This document shows positions 1 to 11,216 of a stretch of DNA of 64,000 nucleotides, piece after piece. Source of the DNA: Wolfiporia cocos (taxonomy: Eukaryota; Basidiomycota; Agaricomycetes; Polyporales; Phaeolaceae); the NCBI GenBank assembly GCA_029448655.1, contig JACCLO010000012.1, positions 1,178,001 to 1,242,000 on the forward strand, read 5' to 3'. The translations under genes and the position numbers were made by a program. Position 1 is the first letter of the stretch. Every line of letters starts with the position of its first letter. Under the pieces are notes generated by a model. It saw only the letters and a program-made list of their open reading frames with translations, did not search any database and was not told the DNA's origin.

Positions 1-262
1 ACTCAAGTTGTCGTTCACGCCAGTGTGAGTAGACTGCTTGGGCGTTCGAACTTGTCTTCAGACATTGCAACGGTTCCGAGTCTTGCCTGGTCACCTTGAT
101 GTTTCACCTGCAAATAATACCATCAGCATACAACCGCGACATGACGTTTGTTGCTTGCCACCTATTAGATGGGAGATCGGCATGTCTGATCGAGGTCTGT
201 CGTGATTTGTCAGCACAGGTCTTGCGTTGACGATTTTTCGCTTCTTGTCTTTCGCTGCATCC
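1..262. other. Left edge, no gene seen
   Basis: Non-coding sequence upstream of the first gene. No TATA box, repeat or conserved reading frame could be recognised. It probably contains the 5' leader and promoter of the gene starting at 263. Confidence 0.4.
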
Positions 263-1818
263 ATGGCTCAGGAAGGCAGCTCGCATGACTCACACTCAGA
301 TGCAACCAACGAGGGGGGAACCTCTGGCGGAGAAGCGGCAACATCTACAACACCACCGGTAAGCAAGAGGATAGGCGACCCAATATTGTAACTAACAGAC
401 AGCTTAGGGGCACTCACATAATGCTCGGGTCACTGCAATCCTGCGCGGATTAACAGGGAAAAGTGCTGGCATTACCACTACAGAAGTCGCAAGAGACGAA
501 GCAAACCGAACATTTCTCAACAGCGCTAGACGTAAGGCCGTAGGAACGTTGCCGAAGGCCCAGGTGCGTCTGAGAATCATACAAAGATGTGCGCTGCATT
601 GATCCATGCATCAGATCAAACGCAATGTAGAGAGAACCGTGCAAAAAGGCCGGAAGGGCCGATCAACGGGGCCAGTACGTATACAACTACTCACCGTGTG
701 GCCCGTTGGTATCAAGGTACGATTATGACGAGCTTCAGGTTATGATAAACTCATTGGTCTTCCAGAATGGCAGCCTCATGCAGGATATCGCACCTTCAAA
801 ACATGTCCTCGCAAAACTCCGAAACTACGGTCTCGGTGCAATAGATACTACAGATGGCTTCGTCTTCTCGAAAACATGGGGACCTGCCAAAATGCATGCA
901 TTCTTACGTGAGCAACTGCCACACTTCTTCGAACATCTCGCAACAAAGGATCCTTGGGTATTATCTATTTCCGCTGAGGACGATGATGGAATCAAGAAGT
1001 ATCGGTTACCTTACACTCTGGTTTCACGGTCCAAGCGGAGATTACATGCCGAGACAGGGATTACTCACCCGACGGGCGAGGATTACTACTTCTTCAAAGG
1101 GCGTGACGGGGCATCTTGGCATGAGAGTCAAATCGTCATTGGTGAGTGCTCATATCTCATGGATCTAGACTAGTTAATCATCAGTCTGCAGCCCCACGCA
1201 AGACGATTGAGCCAGAAACATACCACCAATGGGGGAATAATGACAAAACGCCGTACGATTCCGATGACAGTAACTCGCAAGAAACCCCTTCGGAGGATGC
1301 GTATGAGGTTGATGTAGACAATCTGAAAGGAAAACAGCCGATGAGACGTAAAGGGATCAAACGGTGCATTACCTCAGACGATGAAGGCGAGAATATTTTA
1401 GGATCGGGGGTTGATGATGACGACGACAAATTCATCGAACGGGGCTTAGCGTCACGAAGTCCAACACCGCAAGTTCCTCCCATCAAACGTTCACGTATTC
1501 TAGAGGCTGTCGATGGTAAATATATATCTCATCGGTTAAGATGCTCGACGCTGACTTGCTATACTCACAGCCCTTACTGCAACTATGGCTGTGGGTGGGG
1601 GTGCATCTACCTCCACAACTGCTGTTGCTCAACCTGTGCCCAAGCCTCAGGAAGTGATCGACTTGAGCAACGATCTCGCTAGCGATAGCGATAAGACTGC
1701 CGCAGGTGCAGCTAGTCAGTTGGAGGAGTTTACGCGTGCGGACTCACCCGATCTCGCCGAGCTGTTCAGCGATGATCCATGGTCTACTCGCAAGATAGAT
1801 TTCGGTTACAAAAAGTAG
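263..1818 (+). CDS. Unknown acidic protein with a SUMO-interaction-like motif
   Basis: I do not recognise the family. The model has six exons: 263-358, 408-563, 615-674, 739-1141, 1192-1515 and 1571-1818, all with GT..AG introns of 42-64 nt except the fifth junction, where the acceptor at 1191 rather than 1184 keeps the frame open. Start ATG 263 is followed by a Ser/Thr/Gly-rich segment. Exon 4 encodes a compact, aromatic-rich region (LRNYGL, HFFEHL, YFFKGRDG) that is likely the folded core. The C-terminal part is disordered and acidic, with a basic patch (MRRKGIKR, PIKRSR) that could be a nuclear signal. Near the C terminus is EVIDLSND, a hydrophobic VIDL core followed by Ser/Asp, which matches a typical SUMO-interaction motif. 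A nuclear role is inferred only from these motifs. Confidence 0.6.
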
Positions 1819-2860
1819 AGATTGTGTCTGGCAATGCAAAAGACCTTGAACGCGAGAGCCCGCTGAGACGAAGTGTGAGAGCGCCGACGTTTAGCCCTGA
1901 GCGCTGGGCTCTCCCTAAAGGGTTGCGAGGGGTTCGAACCTGAGCAGAAGTTTAAAAAAATGCCTACATAAGGACCGTATACGCACACCCACTTCGCCAT
2001 TTCGCTTACAATGCAAGCGCGCAAGTAAAGATATGATCTGAGATGAGCTCTCGATGAACGGCGCTAACCTACGAACATAAGCGCCCATGCCAGCTTTAGA
2101 ACTCGCGTTTCGCGAGTCGCGAGTTTGTGTGTATTTGATTATTTGTACAAAATGAACGGCATAGGTAAGCGCCTGTAAGCGCACCTGTATGCCATCGTCT
2201 CGAGCCCTTCTCTTGAGCTCAAACATGTCGCATTTCCCACGGGGCTTATTGCAGTGCAATTTGGAATGTGATGATATTATAATAATATTAGCTAGCTAGA
2301 ACAGGAATTCGTCGGGATGGGCATTGGGATATTTTCGTACAAAAGATAAATAGGGTTCATTACAGCCCGGGTGCTAATCTAATATGAATGCGATCACGCC
2401 ACGGCGATGATGGCTTGACGATGCGGCCGAAGCACTCGAAGATGTGCTCCCAATGGTAGAGTAGACTAGCGGGAGATGATTAGAATCTCACAAATGCCAT
2501 GTTGGGCCCAACCGCTTGCCATGGACGAAGAGTACACAGTTTCATATCTTTGTTGGTTCTTCTATTACCCATAGCTGCAGAAAACAGTGCAGTACACAAA
2601 TGCAAGCAGGTGCGAGCGCTTACGTACGTGCGCTTACGAGTCGAAGATGGCTCGGAACGTTGAGACGACGCGCAAAAAACGTGACTTTGACATTATTTTC
2701 GGGAACGACTGTAAATACTGAGACCCACAGATGCCAACAGAGTTGGCATTCTGCCCTTTTGGCGCAATGGTTATTGCATTATGGCTGAGCATCGTTATTG
2801 GGTTCTCACGACAGCGCGTGATACTTCTTCTACTCCACGGACCAGTACGTCTGTACTCGC
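1819..2860. other. Intergenic stretch with one repeat end
   Basis: No supportable gene in about 1 kb. At 2688-2714 there is a sequence nearly identical to the right end of the MITE at 2861-3187 (CATTATTTTCGGGAAC..CTGTAA), so part of this stretch is likely an older, solo or truncated copy of the same repeat. Confidence 0.5.
2688..2714 (+). repeat. Solo terminal sequence of the 327-bp MITE family
   Basis: The segment reads GACATTATTTTCGGGAACGACTGTAA and differs from the right terminus at 3161-3187 by only a few bases. No partner left end is visible upstream, so it is probably a truncated copy. Confidence 0.55.
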
Positions 2861-3187
2861 TTACAGCTGTTCCCGAAAACAATGACACAACCACTCTCAA
2901 AAACGCGTCGCCGATTCAGGCATTACCATTTCGGGAGGTTGGCTGTAAAGCGCACTAAAAATCAACTGGGGCTGTCTAAGGCGTCGCCGACGTCACGCTC
3001 GCCCTCTACTCAAGTCCTAAATAATGTTTGAGGTCCATATTGGTGTGTCAACTGAGGGGGAGGTAAGCGGAGAAGTCACGCTGGCGCGACCATCGCACTC
3101 ATAGACTGTTACCCGAAAGGGAATTCCTAAATCAGTGACGCGTTTTCGAAAAGTGCTTCGTGTCATTATTTTCGGGAACAGCTGTAA
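2861..3187. mobile_element. MITE of 327 bp with about 85-bp inverted repeats and TCGC duplication
   Basis: The left end TTACAGCTGTTCCCGAAAA at 2861 is repeated in reverse complement as the right end ending CAGCTGTAA at 3187. The similarity continues inwards for roughly 85 bp on each side (shared blocks AATGACAC, AACGCGTC, TTTCGGG). The element is flanked by TCGC on both sides (2857-2860 and 3188-3191), a likely 4-bp target-site duplication. No coding capacity is present, so it must depend on a transposase encoded elsewhere. The superfamily is not assigned. Confidence 0.75.
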
Positions 3188-3849
3188 TCGCTCAACCTTG
3201 CATCATAACTCTCGAAGTGCATAACCGGGAATGTATTGTATGGACGGCGCCCTAAATCTCCCTTTCCGGAGCGCGCGGCTGCTGGAACACGTGGCGAAAC
3301 AATATGGGTGCTTGTAGGCGCTGCGCTTTGTCCGAGATGGCACAAAAGCAGTTTTCACAGCCGCACCTACGCACTGACATGCAGTACGTGCCTCATAATA
3401 TCACAATACATTCACAGAGTTTTACCTGAAGAGAGCAATTTCCTCGGTCTAGATATTCCACGACATTGGCAGTGCTCCCAATGCTCCAACCGAGAACCAG
3501 TATGCGTCGCATATGATCAAGTTGTGGAGCTGAGCACATGTGTAGAAACATCCGATACACATCGGCGCGCCTCTTTAGTTTCATGGCTTGATGTTGATGC
3601 GCTACCAACGCGTACTCCTCGGCTACTGCTTCGACTCCACAGCAAAGCTGACCTCGTGCCCACATATGCTTCTGTTTCGAGAGGATTTGTCATCCAATGG
3701 GACATATCTGAGTCAATTGATGCGGTGTAGTAGTGGCACAAAGCGACTGCGACAGGAGCCGAGAAGAATGATTCAGCGCCTGCAGAGTATGTTATATTCT
3801 GCTGAGCGGGGTGCCCAGCAGTTTTCTCTTCATCACAAGGCCACTCACC
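3188..3849. other. Intergenic / uncertain 5' region
   Basis: Open frames exist here but none shows conserved motifs or convincing splice structure. It may include an unmodelled 5' exon of the membrane-protein gene that follows. Confidence 0.4.
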
Positions 3850-4933
3850 ATGGCACGTGCATTCACCCGTATGTCCTGTTCCATTTCCATCGGAATGAAG
3901 AGGAAGGTGCTGATGCGATCCATAGGCAACTCACTGAGGAATGACCACCGCTTCTTGGAGGAACCGAATCCTTTCTGGCGCAACGCCAGCCAGCCTCATA
4001 TTGTGATTGCATCCCCTACAGCGCTATCTCCGCAGGAATCGGCGGAAAGCGTGGCTGTCCAAGCTGACGGCCCAGACGACATCAAGGGTGGGGCGCCACT
4101 ACGCCGATGTGCGCACAATCATTGTCCAGCTGCCATAAAATCCACTGACCGGCGCAATCCTTCCGCAGGGACACAAGAGGATCAAGATAAAACGGATGAC
4201 GAGACAAGGTGGAGGGTCTTGAAAGAGCTCGTGCGCTCGTGGGAGGACAGACTCCAGCTAATCAGCGTCATTGTGAGCGGCCATTCATCTATCTACTGGT
4301 TATGTTCAGGCTGAAATAAACGCGTACCCGATACAGACAACGTTTTTCGCCGCCACCGAGGCGCAGCTGCTTGGCTTCGCCGCACCTGACGATAGTAGTT
4401 CCAGCGGAGGCATCCGAGCTACCGCCACCGCCGTGCTCCTGGGCGCACTCGTCATGCATCTCTTTGCAGGTACGCCCCTTGACAGTCATTCCGTACATGA
4501 ACAATCTGACTGTACACACGCAGCCATCATTTCTTTCCTCGCAGCCTTCTTCCTGATCCGATTCCGTTTGAGCGAAGCGAAGCGAGCAGAGGAAAAGGTC
4601 GAGCGGAGCGACAAGGCAGCGGAAGCGGGCACCGCTCAGGGTGGACGCGCCTCGTCTTCCGCACAGCTCCCTATCTTCCACGCGGACCCGCACATCGAGC
4701 AGTATGGCCCATTCCGCAGGCGCAAGGGGCCGCCCGACGACCTCCTAGAGAACTGCCACACGCTGTGCATCTGGCTCGCGGCGGTGGGGTTCCTGCTGGC
4801 CCTTGCCGGTGTGCTGTGCTACGCGTGGGCGCGGCTGCCGCGCAGCTCCGGCATATTCTCCAGCGTCTGCATGGCGGTGTGCTTCGTTGCGGGCTTTGCC
4901 GCTGTTCTCCTTTCACGGATTAATTCGCGATGA
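3850..4933 (+). CDS. Unnamed membrane protein family, copy A
   Basis: Exons 3850-4272, 4337-4469 and 4524-4933. The start is the first ATG of the open frame, in the favourable context CACCATGG, but the N-terminal part is unlike the paralogues, so a short 5' exon may have been missed. Conserved with copies B and C are a helix with W-x-D-R-L-x-L-x-S-x-I before intron 1, TTFFA right after it, a hydrophobic segment ending at intron 2 (LLGALVMHLFA), its continuation AIISFLAAFFLIRF, a charged hydrophilic stretch, and a C-terminal pair of helices starting LENCHTLCIWLAAVGF and containing LCYAWARLP. I predict four membrane segments. Function is unknown; both intron positions match copy B exactly in position and phase, which confirms the model. 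Confidence 0.65.
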
Positions 4934-5164
4934 AGCGCTGGAGCGTTATCGGACGTATACGGTGATACCTACTTGACGATACCACATTACCTTACCCTTC
5001 TATATAGACTAATTATCGCATTACGGACGCGCACGCATTTTTATTTAACTTATGACACGCAACGATCCGGACGAATCTCATGTTATTACAATCAATGTAC
5101 AAACAGACAAAATGCAGCATGGTATAATAGTGAAGATGGTCCCGGAGGTTTTCTAGTACGCGAT
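4934..5164. other. Short intergenic region between converging genes
   Basis: The genes on either side converge here, so it should contain both 3' untranslated regions and polyadenylation sites. Nothing else was seen. Confidence 0.5.
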
Positions 5165-7416
5165 CTACAGCTTGCTCTCGTTGAACTTGGCACCGATAAG
5201 TGGTTGGTCTGCCGAACAGTCAGCATCACGCAATCAGCAGAAATTCATGCGACTCACAGGTAGAGTGGAACAGGTTGTCCGGCGGCGTAAGTACGCTGTG
5301 TGACGTGAGCGCGCTCGCGTCGACCATCTCGGGCACGATCTCGTCGATCGAGCGCGCGCCGAGGAGGCGCATGTTCATCTCAAATTCGTCGCGGAAGATC
5401 TGGATCGCCTTCTCGACGCCCTCCTGGCCATACGCGCAGAACGCGTACAGGAACGGCCGCCCGACGCCGACCGCCTTCGCGCCGAGCGCGAGCGCCTTGA
5501 GCACGTCCGACGCGCGCCGCACGCCGCCGTCGACGTAGATCTCGAAGTTTGGGTTCGGCAGGTAGCCCCGCGCGCGCAGCGCCGCGGTCACCTCGACGAG
5601 CACCTCCAGGCCGGAGCGCGCCGTGTCGAGCTGCCGGCCACCGTGGTTGGAGAGCACGATGCCCTGCACGCCGGCCTCGTACGCGAGGATAGCATCCTCG
5701 GCGGTGCCGATACCCTTGAGGATGATCGGCACTGCACAAGTCCCGTCAGCATCAAAATCAGATTCCTCGAGAGGTACGGAACATACTCTTGGTGATGCTC
5801 TTGAACCACGGGATGTCCTTCCACGAGAGGCTCGGGTCGATGAAAGACTATATTTGCATCTCGGCGTTAGATGGAGTCCAGATTTGCGATGAAACAGCGA
5901 TAACATACGCTGATCGCACGGGCGACACCCTCGTCTTTCTTGACCTTCTGGCCGCGCTGCACCTCCGCGACACCCTCGTCACCGACCTGCTTCATGCGCA
6001 TGTCCTTCTCGCGGCGGCCCAGCTGCGGCGCGTCGACGGTGATGAACAAGCCCTTCACGCCACGCTTCTCCGCGTGCTGCACGTACTTGCGCGTGATCTC
6101 GCGGTCGCGGTTCACGTACCTGTCTCATCGAAACGAGTGAGGTGAGCGCACCGCCTACGTACGAAGCAAACATAGAGACGCACAGCTGGAGGAAGAGGGG
6201 CTGGCCGGGCTTCGCCGCGTCGACGATCTCGTCGAACGAGCACGACGCCAGGGTCGCGACCTAGATCGAGCGCGAGGCACCGTCAGTGCCGAGTCGCCAT
6301 CACACCGCGCGCGCAGACGTACCATCTGGATGACGCCGGTGTTTGCCGCGGCGCGGGTGAGGCAGAGCTCGCCATCCGGGTGGCCGAGCTTGCCCAGGGC
6401 GGTCGCGGACTGATTGTGGCGTCAGACCTGGACCCGTCGAGTGCCGAAGGAGATGAGGTCACTCACGATGTACACGGGCAGCGTCGACTTCTGCCCGAGG
6501 ATCGTCGTCGACCAGTCGACTGTGCTGACGTCGCGCAGAATGCGGGGCCGGAACCACACTCTGCAAGCAGGTGCTGAGTTGCACGTACTCGGGGCCGGGC
6601 GTGCAAGCTTACCGCTGATACGCCATGCGGTTTTCACGGATTGTGATCTCATCGTCGGACGCGGAGGAGTAGTATGCCTGCGAAGCATATCAGGATGCGC
6701 TCTCCCTTGCAGGTGGGATACGATATGCGTACCCAAGCCTTTTCTGGGATGACGAGACGCGCGACGGTCTATCGTTTAGAAAAGGTCAGACATGTGAGCA
6801 TCCCGGAAATCGTGAGTACTGACCTCAAAGTCGTGAAGACTGATGACGGTGTCGATAGATGGCTTCGCAGCCCTGTATTTTTCGAGGCGCTTCTGCTCCT
6901 CTGTCACCTCTTGGACAACCTTGGCGACAGTGCTAGCGTCGACGGGACCGAGGCTGCGGCGCGATGAAATATCAGTAACGTGTCTACGCACGCAGTCCGA
7001 TGGGGAATACACGCCACTCACTGCTTCGACGGTGGGAGGTTCGTGGTGATGGCATCTGGCGGGTGGATGGGCTCGTACGCCACACTGCAAAGAAGACAGT
7101 CAGGCCGAGATGACGTAGCGCGCTGCCCGTCATGCTCACGTCGCGTCCTTGCCTGCATATTTGAGGATGATGGCTTGGCCGCCGGGGTGCTCTGCGCACG
7201 AAGGGGGTCAGCGTGCGCCACGGTCTGTCGCGGAGCGTCTTACCAGGCAGGAAGTCCGTGACGTCGTATGCCTTTCCTGTGTGGCAAGCGCGCCCGTCAG
7301 CGTCTCGCCCACACGGTGTGAGCCGCAGTGCGCTTACCGTGCACGATGATCCAGCAGTCGTCGCGACTGTTGTGCTTGGCCACCTCGGGGCCGGTGAGGA
7401 CGCGGGCGTTAGACAT
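5165..7416 (-). CDS. Cytochrome b5 / FMN alpha-hydroxy-acid dehydrogenase with PTS1 (copy 1)
   Basis: Flavocytochrome b2-type enzyme, family of L-lactate and glyoxylate dehydrogenases that pass electrons from an FMN domain to a b5 haem. The start (7414-7416) opens MSNARVLTGPEVAKHN. Early exons are 7338-7416, 7244-7276, 7140-7191, 7022-7084, 6824-6953, 6733-6768 and 6613-6677. The b5 haem motif EHPGGQ lies at the start of exon 3. The FMN domain has FRPRILRDV, TVDAPQLGRRE, PIILKG (FMN lysine), SNHGGRQLD (catalytic His and Arg) and DGGVRRASDVLKAL. The last intron (5209-5257) gives a final exon 5165-5208 ending NESKL-stop, a canonical peroxisomal PTS1. There is no mitochondrial presequence, unlike yeast Cyb2. 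The substrate cannot be fixed from sequence. Its paralogue lies at 11217-13781 on the other strand. Confidence 0.85.
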
Positions 7417-9199
7417 GGCAGAGAGTAATACTAGCGCTAGCTTGCAGAACGAGCGAGCGGGGGTGGCAGATTATGCACTGGCTCTGGTCTTTTCAACCTA
7501 TGGAGGCGGAATGCGCGGGATCCGCGTGTATATGTTGTATACGACAGGCTGCTCCCCGGGTTGCAGCTTATGGTATTGGGTCCTCCGCAGGGAGAACGCA
7601 TTAGGTGTGATGGATTGACTGGCCGGGGTTAGATCGGGGAGGCGCCCTATGCCTCGCCGAGCATGCCATTGCATATGAAGGCGTTCATAGTCATCGGGCA
7701 GGGTCTTGGAGCTTGCCCTCCCTCAGCGGGCACCTCTGGGGAGGCGGGCGCAGCGTACTCCCCGCAGGCCGTAACACGGGCGACGTAGATGCGGCCGCCG
7801 TCCTGAGACAATCTATGGCCTCGGGAAAATCGGGCAGAGTCAGCAAACGCACACGCCCAATTGTGACGGTGTGATAGGGCCTTCGCGCGCTCCATTGCTG
7901 CCTACGAGCGCAGATTACGAATGCTGAGATGTACCTCCTCTTTAACACCGACGCGCAGGAGTTGTGACGCCGAATGTCCGGGGAGGAGCGTCATGGTGCA
8001 GGAAATGATCTGCGCTGCGGCCGTATGACGGAAATGAAGGCAGGCCGAAGTTTTCCATCACCAGGTGGAGTTCGCGCATCAAGGAGCGAGTGATGCTGCG
8101 AGATGAACTTCTGCATGTTTCATGGCACAATAGAGTGAGTGATCCGTTGCAGTGCATGGACTTCCCTGCAGTTCGCCACCGCATCCTTGCATTCTGTATT
8201 CTACAGACACGTCGCACGTTGACGTTGGGAGTCAAAATCGCTAAGCGCAGCGATGCGATTAGATACGATGCCATCAATCCCATCGCCGATCCCGATCATT
8301 ACTCCGCTCGGGCGGAACATTGCAATTTCATCGTAGCTTGCCATTCCTTCTCGGTTGAATACCTGGGGTGGTCTGCTCCGTGGCTAAACGATGGCCAAGC
8401 CTCCAAGCTGTTTCGTCGCACAATAGCCCTCGCTCGACGCAGCATACCGCTGACATGTCAGCAGAGCAGGCCTACCGCGCTAACGCCGCTGAACATGGAA
8501 GCCACACCGCCAGTCTCATATTCCGTGATGGCGCAGCCCAGCATCTGTCATTTTGACGACAAATGCCGAGAGAAAGAGGCCGTGCGGCTTGGCAGCGCTC
8601 AGCTTGGCAGACTTGGCCTGTGATGGGTCCGAGTCCGCCGATCCACCTCGAGGAGGAGCGTTGCCTTACCCTTCCTGGAAGCGAGGAGTCTGCACGCCAA
8701 GGCGGCCCACCGACGCAAACGACACTGCGAGCTCTCTGCTCCCCGCCGCCAAGGCCGCCAAGGGGCTCGGCGCGCAGCACCTCACGTCGCGAACACGCTC
8801 GCGGGTGCTTCGGTAGGTGTTGTGCGCGCCAAAGAGAGCAAAGTCCACTCTACCTCCGCCACATTCTGGATCGCGATGCGGCGCGGAAGCTAACCCCGTC
8901 AGGCGCCCGCCGCGCTCGCCTGGCACACGCGCTCTGCGTCGTTAGTCGTATCTGCGCTATTAGTCGCATCTGTGCCATGTCAGACCGCAATCTGGGCCGG
9001 GCGCCGTGGTGGCGTCGGGCTTCGACTCAGGATCATCCTCAACGCGTCCGTTTTGGGACGCCATGCACAAACATATAAGCCCACCCTTCCGCTGCAGCCC
9101 TCCTCATTCCCCCAGTTCCCCTCGAAACCGGGCCTCCTCTCCCGCAACACACCTCACCGTATCCTTATTCTACTCTCCGCTTCCTCACCCAAAACAAAA
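7417..9199. other. 1.8-kb intergenic region between divergent metabolic genes
   Basis: Separates the divergently transcribed copy-1 dehydrogenase and the lyase gene, so it should hold both promoters. Open frames in this GC-rich stretch have no recognisable motifs. The lyase side ends in a TATA-like box and a pyrimidine-rich leader. Confidence 0.45.
9074..9079 (+). promoter_or_regulatory. TATA-like box of the lyase gene
   Basis: TATAAG lies 121 nt before the start codon at 9200. It is followed by a long C/T-rich leader and by an AAAACAAAA context directly before ATG, a pattern seen in strongly expressed fungal genes. This is inference from sequence only. Confidence 0.45.
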
Positions 9200-10522
9200 A
9201 TGCCGGGCTACGAGTACTTCCGTGAGACCGAGACCACCACCGAGGCTGCGCCCTCCACCGTCGTGGAGGTCTCTGCCAACGGCAGCAGCGCCGCTCCTCG
9301 TGAGGGCGTCTACTACAACCCCCGCCTCGACCCCAAGAACTACCTCGAGGGCCCCCTCTCCTCCAACCCCGCCACCCGTCTCCGCCAGATGCTCGCGCGC
9401 CCGGGTATTGTTGTAAGTGCCTTACCTCAGATTAAGTCATCCATAGATTGATCTGGAACGCGAACAGGTTGCACCTGGTATCTGCGACGGTATCAGCGCA
9501 CGCTGTGCCCTTGAGGCCGGCTTCGACTGCCTGTACCAGAGGTTCGTCATTTCGGTTTAATTTCCGGTTCATTTATGCTGACTTCGCCGATTTAGCGGTG
9601 CGGCTACAACGGCATCGCGACTGGGCATGCCCGACCTCGCCATCGCTACCCTCAACGACTTTGTTGGCTCCGCACAGATGGTCTGCGGCATCAACCCCTC
9701 CGTCCCCGTCATCGCTGACGCCGACACCGGGTAAGCCCCTTCCATTCACTTGCAGCAAAAATAAACTAACCCCTCCCCAGATTCGGTGGCCCTGCGATGG
9801 TTGCGCGGACAGTGACGCAGTACGCCAGGGCGGGCGTCGCGGGTCTCCACATTGAGGACCAGGTGCAGACGAAGCGCTGCGGACACTTGATGGGTAAGCA
9901 GGTCGTCTCGCGCGAGGAGTTCCTCCAGCGCATCCGCGCCGCGGTCATCGCGCGCGACTCGATCCCGGGCGGGTCTGACTTTGTGAGTATTCCGTGCGGC
10001 GTGTGCACGGGCGGCGCTGACGCGGGGACGGACAGGTCATCATCGGGCGTACGGACTCGGCGCAGGTCCTCGGCATGGAAGAGGCAGTCACCCGTCTCAA
10101 GCTCGCCGCGGACGCGGGTGCGGACGTGTGCTTCATCGAGGGCGTCAAGACTGCGGATCTCCTCAAGGACACCGTCGCCGCTCTCGCGCCGAAGCCCGTG
10201 CTCGTGAACGTCATCTCTGGCGGCCTCACGCCGTCGTTCACCTGCCAAGAGGCGGAGCAGATGGGCGCGAAGATCATCAGTGAGTCGCTCTGTCTGCTGC
10301 GCGCATGATATGTTGTTGACAAGTGCGGCAGTCTTCTCCCTGGTATCATGTGTCGCGATGGTGCACGCGGTGCGGGACGCGATGCGCTCGCTCAAGAAGA
10401 CCGGCACGGACTTCTCCTCTGCGAAGGGCATGGACCCGAAGGCGTTCTTCGAAGTCATGGGCCTGAACGAGGTCGTCGATCTCGACGCGCGCGCGGGAGG
10501 CAAGGCCTTCGAGGTCGTATAA
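9200..10522 (+). CDS. Isocitrate lyase / PEP-mutase superfamily lyase
   Basis: Six exons: 9200-9412, 9468-9541, 9596-9730, 9781-9982, 10036-10279 and 10332-10522, giving about 350 residues, much shorter than true isocitrate lyase (over 500) and typical of methylisocitrate lyase, dimethylmalate lyase, oxaloacetate hydrolase and PEP-mutase types. The sequence shows PGICDGISAR, SGAATTASRLG, the Mg-binding DADTGFGGP, the catalytic loop KRCGHLMGK with its Cys, IIGRTDS and VNVISGGLTPSFT. These enzymes cleave or hydrolyse C-C bonds of 2-oxo or 2-hydroxy diacids. The position reported to be a discriminating Ser in oxaloacetate hydrolases seems to be Pro here, if my alignment is right, so I do not call it OAH. 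It has no PTS1 (ends FEVV). It is flanked by two FMN dehydrogenases, which suggests a shared glyoxylate, lactate or oxalate pathway. Confidence 0.85.
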
Positions 10523-11216
10523 TCTCCTGCCCTCTTCTCGTTGTCGGTGTCGGTGTCGGCCTCCCACATTTAGATCGGGCGGATAATGGGATCTTGGATA
10601 CACACACGCATATGTACCCTCTGCTTCTGGGCATCGCCACTTGTAATTACATAGAACACATCATACGCAATATCCAATGCATTTGCTTCTGTACCATGCA
10701 TCTGCCGCCGGTGTGCCTGGCCTTCGTTTGCAACACTTCCCACAGTAAGCTGCAAGCGGTCACAGGCTTGGAATTCACTTGAGTGTTCCTTTTCATAACC
10801 TTGCTATCTTGATTTTGATTTGCTACAGTAGCCCATCGCCGCACCGGCGCGGCGGCCCGCCTTCCACCTCACCGATCCTGCATCACGCCGCCCATCATCC
10901 CTGCACGGACTCTCCTTCACTCTCGCCACGATGCCGTGTGCACGACGCCTTCAGCAGCAAGCGGTCCCGCGACGGACGGCATGACCGCGCGCACGCCAGC
11001 TCGGGCGTCCGCGCGTGCTCCGTCTCCGCCGGGGCCCACGGGCCGCCGCTGCTGTCCAATGACAACATGGGGAAACGGGATCGCGCACATTATTTCCGCG
11101 CAGTGGCTCTCCGGCCGCCGGCTCCTCTGCGTCTGCACTGAGCTTGGCTTGCGCGGTCGTCTGTACTTTGTTGGACCTTGACTGTCGAACGATTTCTTTC
11201 TCGACGTATAGGCAAG
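10523..11216. other. Intergenic region between lyase and dehydrogenase copy 2
   Basis: About 700 bp containing the lyase 3' region and the promoter of the dehydrogenase that follows in the same direction. Open frames are GC-rich shadows with no recognisable motifs. Confidence 0.45.

Noticed and set aside
1880..1950. Possible tRNA-Ser-like 3' half (GGGGTTCGAACC)
   Set aside because: Only a B-box-like match; no D arm or pairing acceptor stem could be found upstream.
9200..10522. Oxaloacetate acetylhydrolase (direct oxalate producer)
   Set aside because: The residue reported to mark these enzymes appears to be Pro in GGLTPSFT; substrate left open.
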